The position numbers and the translations under genes are program-made. Source: Chloroflexota bacterium (GTDB lineage Bacteria; Chloroflexota; Dormibacteria; Dormibacterales; Dormibacteraceae). From it: a stretch of DNA of 64,000 nucleotides. Position 1 is the first letter of the stretch. Every line of letters begins with the position of its first letter. The stretch covers positions 1-64,000 of the forward strand of contig VBGP01000016.1 of NCBI GenBank assembly GCA_005880795.1, written 5' to 3'. Below the pieces are notes generated by a model, which had not been told where the DNA came from, ran no database searches, and worked only from the letters and a program-made list of their open reading frames with translations. Positions 16,624 to 25,107 of the stretch are shown piece after piece.

Positions 16624-17415
16624 TTACTCTTCGAGCAGAAACTCCAGCACGACTCGGTTGAACTCGTGGGGGTGTTCAAGGTTCGGAAGATGCGCCGCGT
16701 CGTGGATGATCGCTTTGCGCGCGTTTGGCACCTTCTCCATCAACAAGCCGACTGCGTCCAGGACCGGAGGCGCGTCTTCATCGCCAACCACAACCAGCGT
16801 TGGAGCGGTTATCTCATGGAGCCTCTCGACGGCCGGGGGATCGAGGTCGTCGGTGGGCGCACTCTCCCAGTCGGCGTTGACGTTGCCACCGTTCATGTCG
16901 AGAAACAATCGACGCAGCGGCTCTTTCACGTATCCGCGAGGCCGTCGCGGCCCATCGAGCCAGAGGTGCATCTCGGCATGGTTCACAGCGTCCATGTCAT
17001 GGGCTTCGTCCGCCGCGCTCACCTCGGCAAAGAGGTCGGGATATTTCTTGCCGAAGTTCGCCCCGCCGATACCGGGCCCGACGAGAACCAGCTTCGAGAT
17101 GCGCTCGCTGTGCTGCAACGCAAAGTCGATCGCCATGCCCGCGCCGATGGAACAGCCCACCAGGTGAACGGGCTTCAACTCGAGCTGGTCGATCAGCGCG
17201 AGCAGGTCAGCCACCGGCGACCAACGTATCGGCGGCAGCTCTGACTGGCCGAAGCCCCGCGTTTCAGGGCGGATCACGTCGAAGTGCTTGGCGAAGGCTG
17301 CGACCTGCGGCCCCCACATGCGTGAGTCGGCGACGCCCGCGTGAAGAAAAATGACGGGCAGGCCCGAGCCCTCGCGTTCGTAGTGGATACGTGCCCCGTT
17401 GATGGTCGCCTGCAT
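16624..17415 (-). CDS. Alpha/beta hydrolase
   Basis: This protein of about 263 residues is an alpha/beta-hydrolase of the esterase/lactonase type: INGARIHYEREGSGLPVIFLHAGVADSRMW, oxyanion region, nucleophile elbow GCSIGAG (about residues 90-96), acid in VVVGDEDAP and histidine in DAAHLPNLEHP. The substrate is unknown. The ATG at 17415 was chosen because it overlaps the menF stop (ATGA); the longer frame upstream lies inside menF. Coupling to menF hints at a link to isochorismate or menaquinone metabolism, but a separate MenH-like gene lies nearby, so this is not the obvious MenH. Confidence 0.85.
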   Translation of the reverse strand: MQATINGARIHYEREGSGLPVIFLHAGVADSRMWGPQVAAFAKHFDVIRPETRGFGQSELPPIRWSPVADLLALIDQLELKPVHLVGCSIGAGMAIDFALQHSERISKLVLVGPGIGGANFGKKYPDLFAEVSAADEAHDMDAVNHAEMHLWLDGPRRPRGYVKEPLRRLFLDMNGGNVNADWESAPTDDLDPPAVERLHEITAPTLVVVGDEDAPPVLDAVGLLMEKVPNARKAIIHDAAHLPNLEHPHEFNRVVLEFLLEE

Positions 17416-18722
17416 CAGATGAGCGCGGTCAGAAGCGCTTTGAACTTGAGCTCCGTCTCCTCCAGCTCTCGCGCGGGGTCTGAGTCGGGCATCACGCCGA
17501 CACCAGCGTAGAGCCGCGCGCCGTCTTCCCACAGGAGGCCGCAGCGCAGCGCGACGGCGAGCTCGCCGTCACCGCTGCCGTCGATCCATCCCACCGCGCC
17601 CGCATACCAACCGCGTTCCATACCTTCCAGCTCGTCGATCATCGCGTCGGCGGCCTCTCGGGGCCAGCCACCCACGGCAGGTGTTGGATGCATCGCAGCC
17701 GCCAGCGTCAGGACGTCAGCGGCTGGTCCTTTCAACTCTGCATCGACGCTCGTCGCCAGGTGCTGGATGTTGGTGAACCTGGCAACTTCCGGACCTCGCG
17801 CGCTGACCGCTGACGAAAACGGTCGCAGCGCATGGACGACGAATTTCGAAACGAGGCGGTGCTCGTCGGCGTCCTTGTCGCTAGCGGTGAGCACGCGCGC
17901 GAGGCGTTCGTCCTCTGCGTCGTTCGCGCCGCGCGCGACCGAGCCGGCCATGGGTTGCGCGAATGCGTGCGAACCTGAGCGCTGGATCAGCAGCTCGGGC
18001 GAGGCGCCCGCGAAAGCCGTTCCGTCAGCTCCGCCGATCAGGTACGTGAAGCAGGAGGGATACGCCGCGCGCAACGCTCGGATCACCATCCCCGCCGACA
18101 CGACGCCATCCCCGCGCGCGAGTACCTCGCGCGCCAGCACCACCTTCTGAGCCTCGCCGCCGCGCAGCCGCGCCGCGGCCGTCTCGACCGCGGCCGTCCA
18201 CGCCATCGGGTTGCGAACCGGTGTGATGTCAAGGTGGCGCGCCGCCGGCGCTCGGACGCTAGCGACGTTCAGTTCGAGCAGCTCTTCGGCATCCGCGGTC
18301 GCGGTCGAGATGAATGTGCGTCCCCGACTCCGCTTGATCGCAAGTGCGGGGACGCGAAACAGCAGCGCGGGAAAGCCTGCCCACGCTCCACCGGGATCGC
18401 GGTCGACGCGATACGCGAAGCCTCCGACGGCGACAGCGTCGACAGAAAGCCCGAGACGCTTCCACAGGCGCGACGCGGCGAGGATTCTGTTGTCCCCGGC
18501 CTCGAAGTCGACCGCTTTGCCCTCGGCGTCCTCCAGTGCGACGCCGCCCTTGGCCGCCACGATGTCGAGGGCCCGTCCGATCGCGGCCACGCTGACCGCG
18601 TCGGGCATCGGCCGCTCGATGAGCATCACCTCGTGCCCGGCGTCCCGCGCGGCGCCCACGACGTCGGCCAGGTCAGGCGTGCGGTCGAGCTCACGGGTCT
18701 GGATCGTTGTCTGCGTGATCAC
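17415..18722 (-). CDS. menF: Isochorismate synthase
   Basis: This 435-residue chorismate-utilising enzyme is of the MenF/EntC type. The C-terminal chorismate-binding domain (about residues 165-430) has KVVLAREV, GASPELLIQR, QPMAGSVARG, DEHRLVSKFV, ATSVDAELKG and MHPTPAVGGWPREAA, plus GWIDGSGDGELAVALRCG. It isomerises chorismate to isochorismate for the menaquinone pathway. The N-terminal 150 residues are more diverged, as usual. The GTG start overlaps the MerR stop by four bases and the stop overlaps the downstream hydrolase start, so the three genes form one unit. Confidence 0.92.
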   Translation of the reverse strand: MITQTTIQTRELDRTPDLADVVGAARDAGHEVMLIERPMPDAVSVAAIGRALDIVAAKGGVALEDAEGKAVDFEAGDNRILAASRLWKRLGLSVDAVAVGGFAYRVDRDPGGAWAGFPALLFRVPALAIKRSRGRTFISTATADAEELLELNVASVRAPAARHLDITPVRNPMAWTAAVETAAARLRGGEAQKVVLAREVLARGDGVVSAGMVIRALRAAYPSCFTYLIGGADGTAFAGASPELLIQRSGSHAFAQPMAGSVARGANDAEDERLARVLTASDKDADEHRLVSKFVVHALRPFSSAVSARGPEVARFTNIQHLATSVDAELKGPAADVLTLAAAMHPTPAVGGWPREAADAMIDELEGMERGWYAGAVGWIDGSGDGELAVALRCGLLWEDGARLYAGVGVMPDSDPARELEETELKFKALLTALI

Positions 18723-19414
18723 TCGCGCTTTTCTATGTGCTCGCGCGCTGCGCGCAGAAGGGTGCGCTGGAAGTGATGGCGGACCAGCGTTCCGCTTGCC
18801 TCGAGGAGGTCGTTGAAGGTTTGAAGCAGCCGGCGCTCCGCGGCCTCGGTTGCCCCGCCTTCGGCCTGGATGCGCTCGCGAACGTGGCGGTCGAAGAGGT
18901 CGACGGCCTGCCGCGCCGTGCGGTCGACGCCCGCGGCGTAGTCCTTGCCCAGCTCCATCAAGGCGCCAAGCGGCACCCCGGCGGCGATGAGCTTCATGCC
19001 GGCCGCGATGGCGTCCAGGTCGTCCGCGGGGTAAAGCGGCTCCTCGCCGCCCTCGATCGGGACCAGGAGCCCGGTCTGCTCCAGGCTCCTGAGCAGCGGC
19101 TCGGCGACGCCGCTGCGGTCGGCGAGCTCGCCGAGCGTCAGGGTTTGAGGCGCGGATGGACGGGTGACCGCGGCGACCAGCGCCTCGTCCGAAGGCTCCA
19201 GCTCACCGGCCAGGAAGCGCTGGATCACGGTCAGGGTGAAGCCCTGCTGCTGCAGCTCCTTGATCCGCTTCAGTCGATCGACGTGGGAGTCCCCGTACCA
19301 GGTCACCCTGCCCTCTCGCCTTGGCGAGTCCAGGAGGCCCTTGCCCTGGTAGAAGCGGATCGTGTCCACGGCCACACCGGCGGCCCGGGCCAACTGTTCG
19401 ATCCGATACTCCAT
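18719..19414 (-). CDS. MerR-family regulator with two HTH modules
   Basis: This 231-residue protein begins with a classical MerR DNA-binding domain (about residues 3-70): YRIEQLARAAGVAVDTIRFYQGKGLLDSPRREGR and the YGDSHVDRLKRIKELQQQGFTL wing/helix. A second region (about 92-160) also looks MerR-like: LTLGELADRSGVAEPLLRSLEQTGLLVP, then YPADDLDAIAAGMKLIAAGVPL. The rest is a helical effector or dimer region without an obvious cysteine metal site. It is translationally coupled to menF, so it may control this operon, but its ligand cannot be read from sequence. A GAGTA/TACTC inverted repeat lies directly upstream of its ATG (19415-19426). Confidence 0.88.
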   Translation of the reverse strand: MEYRIEQLARAAGVAVDTIRFYQGKGLLDSPRREGRVTWYGDSHVDRLKRIKELQQQGFTLTVIQRFLAGELEPSDEALVAAVTRPSAPQTLTLGELADRSGVAEPLLRSLEQTGLLVPIEGGEEPLYPADDLDAIAAGMKLIAAGVPLGALMELGKDYAAGVDRTARQAVDLFDRHVRERIQAEGGATEAAERRLLQTFNDLLEASGTLVRHHFQRTLLRAAREHIEKRE

Positions 19415-19426
19415 GAGTACTTACTC
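19415..19426. promoter_or_regulatory. GAGTA-N2-TACTC inverted repeat before the MerR gene
   Basis: A 5-bp inverted repeat with a 2-base centre abuts the ATG of the MerR-type gene. The 28-bp gap to the upstream transglycosylase gene is too short for a full MerR-type promoter, so any operator would extend into that gene. It is a weak candidate for autoregulation. Confidence 0.25.
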
Positions 19427-19442
19427 TAACGATCGATAAGCC

Positions 19443-20282
19443 CTAGCCGAAGGTGTTCCAGTAGTACATCCGGTCCAGCCAGCCAGGGTCAGTCCGGTAG
19501 GCCCGCGCGAACGATTCCACCGAGTCGACGTAGTCAAAGTCATGGTTGTACTGAAAGATCGCGTTGCGCATGTTGTACGGCGCGCCGTTCCGCACCAGGT
19601 AGCGCGCCGCCGCGAGGATCGCGTCGTGGGAATTGTGGATGTCTCCGCCTTGCCCGTATTGCGTCCACGTGCTGGGCAGGAACTGCATCGGCCCTTGCGC
19701 GCCCGCTGACGAGTTGTCTTTGACGCGGCCGAAGTTGCTCTCGATGAAATTGATCGATGCAAGGTAGCTCGGGTCGATCCCGTAGCGCCGGGCGGCCTCG
19801 TTGTAATAAGAGCGCAGGGCGCTGAGGGGTTCCGTGTCGGTGTACACGTGGTTGAAGTGCACGTTGACCAGGTAGTACTGATCGATGCCCGCGAGGATGT
19901 AGAGCGAGTGCAGCGCGGATATCACATCCCCGAGCGGGTGCTGCACGCCTGCAGGCAGCAGCGGCATGACCGCCGACTCGACGCTTGCATATCCGGCGAG
20001 CTCATAGACGCGCAGCTGCTCCTGGCGCGCCCCCTGCCGGAAGTTGTATGCGGCGGTGGCGAGGGCAAGCTCCTGGCGGATGGCGTCAGTCAGGCCGGAC
20101 GCCGGCTGTGCCGCCAGTGTGGCGAGCGCGTTGGACGCTTCCTGCATGGCGAGCTCGGCCGCGATCACGCGAGCGGCCTCGTGGTGCGGATTGGGCCCGC
20201 TGTCCGGGTCCTGGGCGAGGGCGGCGTGCGGAAGCGCAGCCAACACCACCGCGACCAGGAACGAGGCCGGGCCTCTACTCAG
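19443..20282 (-). CDS. Secreted lytic transglycosylase (SLT domain)
   Basis: This protein of about 279 residues has a signal-peptide-like N terminus (SFLVAVVLAALPHAALAQ) and a helical middle. The C-terminal SLT-type lytic transglycosylase domain (about residues 160-275) holds the catalytic glutamate in INFIESNFGRVKDNSSAGAQGPMQFLPSTW and later AARYLVRNGAPYNMRNAIFQYNH. It would cleave peptidoglycan glycan strands outside the membrane. No ATG, GTG or TTG gives a plausible signal peptide. A CTG at 20282 overlaps the stop of the FtsH-like gene and has GGAG eight bases upstream, so it is the best start. A GTG at 20249 would leave only about 13 residues before the putative cleavage site. Confidence 0.85.
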   Translation of the reverse strand: MSRGPASFLVAVVLAALPHAALAQDPDSGPNPHHEAARVIAAELAMQEASNALATLAAQPASGLTDAIRQELALATAAYNFRQGARQEQLRVYELAGYASVESAVMPLLPAGVQHPLGDVISALHSLYILAGIDQYYLVNVHFNHVYTDTEPLSALRSYYNEAARRYGIDPSYLASINFIESNFGRVKDNSSAGAQGPMQFLPSTWTQYGQGGDIHNSHDAILAAARYLVRNGAPYNMRNAIFQYNHDFDYVDSVESFARAYRTDPGWLDRMYYWNTFG

Positions 20283-22411
20283 GCCGTCTGCTCCGAGCCG
20301 GCGACTACGTCGGGACGCATATCGGGAACCATGGGCAGGTCGGGTGGATAAGCGTCCGCCGCCGTCGGCGCGCGCAGTCCAACCGAGTCGATCAATCCAG
20401 TCACCTCGTCTCCCATCAGCTCGCCGCCCTGCGCGATCAGCGCCTCCACCGCCTGGTCGATGGCCTCTTTGTTGACGTTCATCAGGCGCCAGTCGTCGAT
20501 ATAGGCGGAACCGAGAATTTGGGCCACCACGCGCCGGCCGCGGGGATTGTTCAGCACCGCCCCGACCCATGTGCCTTGCTCGTGCATTCCCTCCGAGACC
20601 TGCGCCACAGAGATCAGCTGTTCGCCGATGTTGGTGGCCTTTGTCGACATCTTCGGGTCCAGCTTGTCGGCGCCCATCCCGATCGTTCCCACCATTCGGC
20701 ACGCGATCGCCGTGGCGCTCCGGAGGTCTCCATACACGCCGGTCGAGCCCTCGCCGTAGAAGACGTGCTCGCAAGCGATGGAGCCGAGCGAGTGCCGGAT
20801 GTCGCCTGCCAGCTGAGACCTGAACTCCATCCACTCCTCTTCGTTGGGCAGCGACTTGTGATAACCGCCGATCTCACCGATCGCGGTCGCCCGGCGGCGG
20901 ATGGAAAGGCGGACATGAGCGTGGTCGGTCTTGAAGAAATGCGATGCGACCGCGTGGCCCATCTCATGGCGTGCCACAGCGATCTTGTCCCTCTCGCTGT
21001 ACTCAACGGGAAGGGCAAGGCCGGCCTCGACGTTGCCCATCGCCTCTCGGACGTCCTGCCAGTTCAGGGCGTCGCGTCCGTCTTCGAACGCGTACAGCAA
21101 TGCGAGGGACAGAGCCTGCTCGATATCAGCCGGTGAATAGCCTTCGGTGATTCGCGCGAACTCGTCGCGGCGGCTGGGCGTGTCCAGCGCCGGGTCGTGC
21201 TGCTTGATGGCGAAGTACAGGTTGGCAATGTCCTTGCGTGACTCGCGGTCCGGAAGGCGAAACACGAGCTGGCGCCCGAACCGGCCGGGTCGGGTTACGG
21301 CTTCGTCAAGCACCGACGGCCGGTTGGTCGCGCCGATGAAGAGGATGTTGTAGCTCGGGGCTCTCAGCGCGGGTATGCGCAGCTTCAACTTGGTGCCGTT
21401 GAATCCGATTACACGCGGCAGGAACAGACCGTCGAGGGTGAGGTTCACGAGTCCGCGCAACTGCCGGATGATCAATCCGGGGTTGTCGATGCCGTCCATC
21501 AAGACGAGAAGCATGTTCAAGCCCATCATGCCCCCGCCCATCATCCCCATCATTCCGCCGCCGCCCATCATTCCGCCGCCGGCCATGCCGCTGCGTCGCG
21601 ACGCGAGGGCGTCGATCTCGTCGATGAAGATGATGCAGCCGCCCCAGGTCTTGGCTTTCTTGCGAGCGGCCCGAACCATCAGGTAGACGCTGATCGCGTC
21701 GATACCCATGAAAAGCATTGCGAAGGAGCCGCCATTCGCGATGTAGATCGGGACGTGGAGCGAGGATGCAATCGCCTTGGCCAGCATCGTTTTGCCGGTG
21801 CCGGGAGGGCCGACCATGAGCACGCCCCTCTCGCGCTTCCCGCCGGCCTTCACATAAAGCCGGCCATGCTCGATCAGCTTCAGGATCCTCTTCATCTCGC
21901 TGACAGCCGACTTCTGGCCACGCACGTCCTCGATGTCCACGCCGAAACGGGCGTCGTCCGGCACGATCATCGTCTTGCCGATCCTGGACAGGATGTAAAA
22001 CGGCCCGAGGATGAGGGCGAAGTTCGCGAACATCAAGAAGACCAGATAGATCATTTGCCCGAAGAAGGCTTGCAAGATCGAAGGCAGCAGGAGCACAGCG
22101 TCGAGCGGTGCCAGACCGAAGATGAAATACATGAGGGCGAAGTACACCGCGGGCAACGCGGTCAGCCAGAGACTTCGTCGCCAGAAGATCGCGCGGTTGG
22201 TCTCGATGGTTCGCTCGAGGACGTCGGGTTCAGCGCTCACATGCTCGCGGACGACAAGCCAGCGCTTGAACAGGCTCAGGATGCCGCGGCAGACCAGCAT
22301 CGCGAAACCCGCGTAGATGATCGACCCGACGATGCCCAGCTGCAGCCCGATGAGCGCGAACGCGAACGCCGATGCACCGACGAAAAACGTGAGGATCCAG
22401 AAGATGATCAC
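20279..22411 (-). CDS. FtsH-like membrane AAA+ metalloprotease with Met/Gly-rich insertion
   Basis: This 710-residue protein has about four hydrophobic segments in residues 1-145. An AAA+ module follows, with Walker A GPPGTGKT (201-208), Walker B IIFIDEID (260-267) and second-region-of-homology TRPGRFGRQ. The M41 protease domain has HEMGH at 482-486, and a later GDLRSAT aspartate is the likely third zinc ligand. It is FtsH-like but diverged. A run of mainly Met and Gly fills residues 275-297, just after Walker B. A further stretch of about 40 residues (309-351) sits before the sensor IGATNRP, where FtsH is normally short. The GTG start is 15 bp after the DUF5317 stop. It overlaps the lytic transglycosylase start. 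Confidence 0.85.
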   Translation of the reverse strand: MIIFWILTFFVGASAFAFALIGLQLGIVGSIIYAGFAMLVCRGILSLFKRWLVVREHVSAEPDVLERTIETNRAIFWRRSLWLTALPAVYFALMYFIFGLAPLDAVLLLPSILQAFFGQMIYLVFLMFANFALILGPFYILSRIGKTMIVPDDARFGVDIEDVRGQKSAVSEMKRILKLIEHGRLYVKAGGKRERGVLMVGPPGTGKTMLAKAIASSLHVPIYIANGGSFAMLFMGIDAISVYLMVRAARKKAKTWGGCIIFIDEIDALASRRSGMAGGGMMGGGGMMGMMGGGMMGLNMLLVLMDGIDNPGLIIRQLRGLVNLTLDGLFLPRVIGFNGTKLKLRIPALRAPSYNILFIGATNRPSVLDEAVTRPGRFGRQLVFRLPDRESRKDIANLYFAIKQHDPALDTPSRRDEFARITEGYSPADIEQALSLALLYAFEDGRDALNWQDVREAMGNVEAGLALPVEYSERDKIAVARHEMGHAVASHFFKTDHAHVRLSIRRRATAIGEIGGYHKSLPNEEEWMEFRSQLAGDIRHSLGSIACEHVFYGEGSTGVYGDLRSATAIACRMVGTIGMGADKLDPKMSTKATNIGEQLISVAQVSEGMHEQGTWVGAVLNNPRGRRVVAQILGSAYIDDWRLMNVNKEAIDQAVEALIAQGGELMGDEVTGLIDSVGLRAPTAADAYPPDLPMVPDMRPDVVAGSEQTA

Positions 22412-22426
22412 GGCGGGGTCAAATCA

Positions 22427-22987
22427 CTATACGTTCTCGGGTTTCTCAGTAACGCCGTCAGATTCGCGTCTCCGGTGCAAGACCACGAGGATCACCAGTG
22501 CGATGCCGATCGCGATCAGCAGGTCGCCCGGACTGTAGGCCTCCGGGAGAGGGCGGAGGGACACCCAATCGCCCAGCCAGTTGAGGTGTGTGTCGGGCCC
22601 CATCAGCGTGTACTGGCCGATGTGGCCGCGCTGGTTGAGCGCGCCGCCCAGCTGCGAGAGGGCGAGGTCGGGCGCCACCGGCATGCGACCGGCATTGGCG
22701 ACCACCACGACCAGGTTCAGCACCCCGCCCGCGGTGACCAGCCACACGCCTGGCAGAAGCTTCAGGTGCCAGATCGTCCACAGGACGATGAGCGCCAGCG
22801 AGACCGAGTACACGTACTGGGCGCCTTCGACCCGGCTGAGCGGGCTGAAGATCACGACGTCGCGGACAACGACGGCCGCGACCAGGAGCCACGGCCATCG
22901 GAACTTGAGCCGCGCGAGGTTGGAGAGGGTGCCGCCGCCTGCGATCCCGAGCAGCAGCCCGAATCCAATCGCAAAAAACCACAACAT
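22427..22987 (-). CDS. DUF5317-type integral membrane protein
   Basis: This 186-residue protein has about five to six hydrophobic helices and looks like a DUF5317 protein. That family of unknown function is found in Chloroflexi-like and Actinobacteria-like genomes and is recognised here by the long WLLVAAVVVRDVVIFSP type helices, the NAGRMPVA loop and the QYTLMGPDTHLNWLGDWV segment. It may be a small membrane scaffold; no catalytic residue is evident. ATG at 22987 is 11 bases after the M20 stop. It lies between the M20 gene and the FtsH-like protease in the same run. Confidence 0.75.
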   Translation of the reverse strand: MLWFFAIGFGLLLGIAGGGTLSNLARLKFRWPWLLVAAVVVRDVVIFSPLSRVEGAQYVYSVSLALIVLWTIWHLKLLPGVWLVTAGGVLNLVVVVANAGRMPVAPDLALSQLGGALNQRGHIGQYTLMGPDTHLNWLGDWVSLRPLPEAYSPGDLLIAIGIALVILVVLHRRRESDGVTEKPENV

Positions 22988-22998
22988 GAGGTCGAGGG

Positions 22999-24183
22999 TT
23001 ACTCGACGGCGAGCCGCGCAGCCGCTCCCGCCAGCACCTTGACGCCGACCGGCAGGGCCGCCTCGTCGATCCGAAATCCCGGCGAGTGATGCGCCGGAGG
23101 CGTGTCGCCATCGGGTCGCGCGCCCAGCATGAAATAGCAGCCAGGAATGCGGGTCAGGAACTCCGCGAAATCGTCGCTCACCGTCAGCGGACGGCCGAGC
23201 AAGCTGGCGTGATCCCCGATAAGCTGCTGCCCGACCTCCATCACCGTGCGCGTCACGTTGGGTTCGTTCATCAGAGGCACCGTCCCGTGCACCAGGTCGA
23301 GAGTTGAGCTGACTTCGAACTCGCTTTGCGTTTCGCGCAGCAGGTCGTGCAGGCGGTCCAGCGCCTGCTCGCGCAGAAGATCGTTGAAGGTACGCAGGCT
23401 GCCCTGGACCAGGACGCCGCGCGGCACAATGTTCCACGCGCCGTCGCTGCTGATGTTGCCGACCGTGGTGTGGCACTGCACCCCGTCGTGCTCGAGTCCT
23501 TCGACCACCGTGTGCAAGCGCTCGACAAAAAAGGCTTGCGCGGCGAGCACGTTGCCGCGCCTTCCCATCATTCCGCCGTGGCCTCCCGGGCCCGCGAACT
23601 TGATGTCGAAAGCATCTGAGCCGGCCCACAGCAGGCCGGGCCGCGAGACGACAGTTCCGGACTCCAGGAAGCTGGCGATGTGCAGGCCGATCACAGCGTC
23701 GGGACGATGGTCGTCGAGCAGCCCGCGCGCGATCATCGCTTTCGCGCCTTCGACGATCTCCTCCGCCGGCTGGAAGACAAATAGGTACTTGCCGCTGACG
23801 TCCCCGATCCGGTCGATCAGCGTCCGCGCGACGCCGATCATGATCGCCATGTGCGCATCGTGGCCGCACGCGTGCATTCGGCCATCGATGCGGGAGTGGA
23901 AGTCGACTCCGGATTCTTCGTGAATCGGCAGCGCGTCGATGTCGGCGCGCAGCATCACCGTCTTGCCCGGCCTGCCTGTGTCGAGCAGCGCCACGGCGCC
24001 GGTTTCGGTCGGGCATGTTTCCAGGTCGAGTCCCAGCTCACGCAGCCTTTCCTTGAGGTAGCGCGTGGTCTCGTGCTCGTTGAAGCTGACCTCGGGATGC
24101 TTGTGGAAGTAACGGCGCAGGTCGACCACGTCGTCGAGCACCGATTTGCTGGGCAGCGGCGTGGTCGCGTTCTCGTCACTCAT
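22999..24183 (-). CDS. M20-family amidohydrolase/peptidase
   Basis: This protein of about 394 residues is of the M20D amidohydrolase type (hippurate hydrolase/IAA-amino-acid hydrolase family). Metal-binding positions are visible in ACGHDAHMA, in FVFQPAEEIVEGA with its double glutamate, and in the late AHHSPGFRIDE. The lid/dimerisation domain includes AGPGGHGGMMGRRGN. It would hydrolyse an N-acyl or N-aroyl amino acid; the substrate is unknown. The ATG at 24183 overlaps the upstream response-regulator stop by eight bases and was chosen over a start 12 codons further upstream. Confidence 0.88.
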   Translation of the reverse strand: MSDENATTPLPSKSVLDDVVDLRRYFHKHPEVSFNEHETTRYLKERLRELGLDLETCPTETGAVALLDTGRPGKTVMLRADIDALPIHEESGVDFHSRIDGRMHACGHDAHMAIMIGVARTLIDRIGDVSGKYLFVFQPAEEIVEGAKAMIARGLLDDHRPDAVIGLHIASFLESGTVVSRPGLLWAGSDAFDIKFAGPGGHGGMMGRRGNVLAAQAFFVERLHTVVEGLEHDGVQCHTTVGNISSDGAWNIVPRGVLVQGSLRTFNDLLREQALDRLHDLLRETQSEFEVSSTLDLVHGTVPLMNEPNVTRTVMEVGQQLIGDHASLLGRPLTVSDDFAEFLTRIPGCYFMLGARPDGDTPPAHHSPGFRIDEAALPVGVKVLAGAAARLAVE

Positions 24184-24985
24184 GAATCGACACCAGGCTG
24201 TATCCGCGCGCGGACGCATGCACGAACGTCGGGCCCAACCCAGGCTCGAGCTCGTCGAGCCGGCGGCGAAGGGTGAGCAGTGCGGAGTGCACCGTGGAAT
24301 GAGCGGCGTTATTCCGGAACAGTCCCGCCTGGATCAGCTCGCGCGCCGTGGCCGGCTTGGAACCCTGCGCGAGAAACAACACCAGCGCCGCCTGCTGCTG
24401 CGTCAACCTCACGTCGCGCTCGCCCATCCGCACGGTGCGTCGGGTCGGGTCGAACTCGAGGCGTCCGAAGCGATACGTACCCGGGCGGCCAGTCCCGCGC
24501 TCTACCAGCCGCGCCGCAAGGTCGGAGTAGATGTGAGCCATCGGGACGTTGCCCTTCACGAAATAAGAGCTCGCGCCCAGCTCGTAGGCGCGCCGGATCG
24601 AGGCGGAGTTGACCTGCGCCGCGGAGAGCACGATGACCGGGAGCCCGGGATGGTGCTGGCGGATCCACGTCAGCAGCTCGAAGCCGGAGTCCTCATGCTC
24701 GTCGAGGACCAGGTCCAGCAGCACCGCGGCGACGCGCTCGTGCTCGAGCAGGTCGCGCGCTTCGGGAGCCGAGGCGGCAACCGATGGTCGGTAACCGAGG
24801 TCATGCAGGTCGATGCGAAGCTGCTGCAGCATCGCGGCTTCGTCCTCTACCACCAGGACGGAGGAGCCGAGGACGTCGGCCGGACGGTAGACCTCGAGGC
24901 CGGGCGGGAGTGGGGGCAGGCGGACCTCGCGCTTGGGCAAATTGCCATTTCTGCCCTGTCCCCTTCGAATGGTTGGATTTTCCAA
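24176..24985 (-). CDS. Response regulator, receiver plus winged-helix output
   Basis: This 269-residue two-domain regulator has an N-terminal extension of about 40 residues. The receiver (about 42-160) has the acidic pair in LVVEDEAA, the phospho-acceptor in LLDLVLDE, a Ser in VLSAAQV and the conserved Lys in YFVKGN. An OmpR-type winged helix follows (about 168-265; RFGRLEFDPTRRTVRMGERDVRLTQQQAALVLFL). The start is a TTG at 24985 with only a weak AGGG upstream; downstream starts are possible. It heads the long minus-strand run and sits next to a lone receiver and a large histidine kinase, its likely partner. Confidence 0.88.
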   Translation of the reverse strand: MENPTIRRGQGRNGNLPKREVRLPPLPPGLEVYRPADVLGSSVLVVEDEAAMLQQLRIDLHDLGYRPSVAASAPEARDLLEHERVAAVLLDLVLDEHEDSGFELLTWIRQHHPGLPVIVLSAAQVNSASIRRAYELGASSYFVKGNVPMAHIYSDLAARLVERGTGRPGTYRFGRLEFDPTRRTVRMGERDVRLTQQQAALVLFLAQGSKPATARELIQAGLFRNNAAHSTVHSALLTLRRRLDELEPGLGPTFVHASARGYSLVSIHE

Positions 24986-25107
24986 GACCCTGCCTACTTT
25001 ATTTTTTACTAAAGTTGATTAGAGTAAAATGCTCGAATACGACCGGGTTCCCGCATACTATCGGCCGGACCTGGCACGGATTCGAAAAACAAAGGGGTAA
25101 TTTGGGG
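24986..25107. promoter_or_regulatory. AT-rich divergent control region at the signalling island
   Basis: This 122-bp gap between the response-regulator start and the small membrane peptide is the most AT-rich stretch of the window (TTTATTTTTTACTAAAG near 24998-25015). A TAAAAT hexamer at 25025-25030 could be a rightward -10 box, without a good -35. It should hold promoters for both directions. No clear operator was found beyond a small CGGG-TT-CCCG palindrome at about 25043-25052. Confidence 0.45.

Noticed and set aside
25001-25060. AT-rich leader with a CGGG-TT-CCCG palindrome considered as a riboswitch.
   Set aside because: The palindrome is only 4 bp per arm and no known riboswitch core could be recognised.
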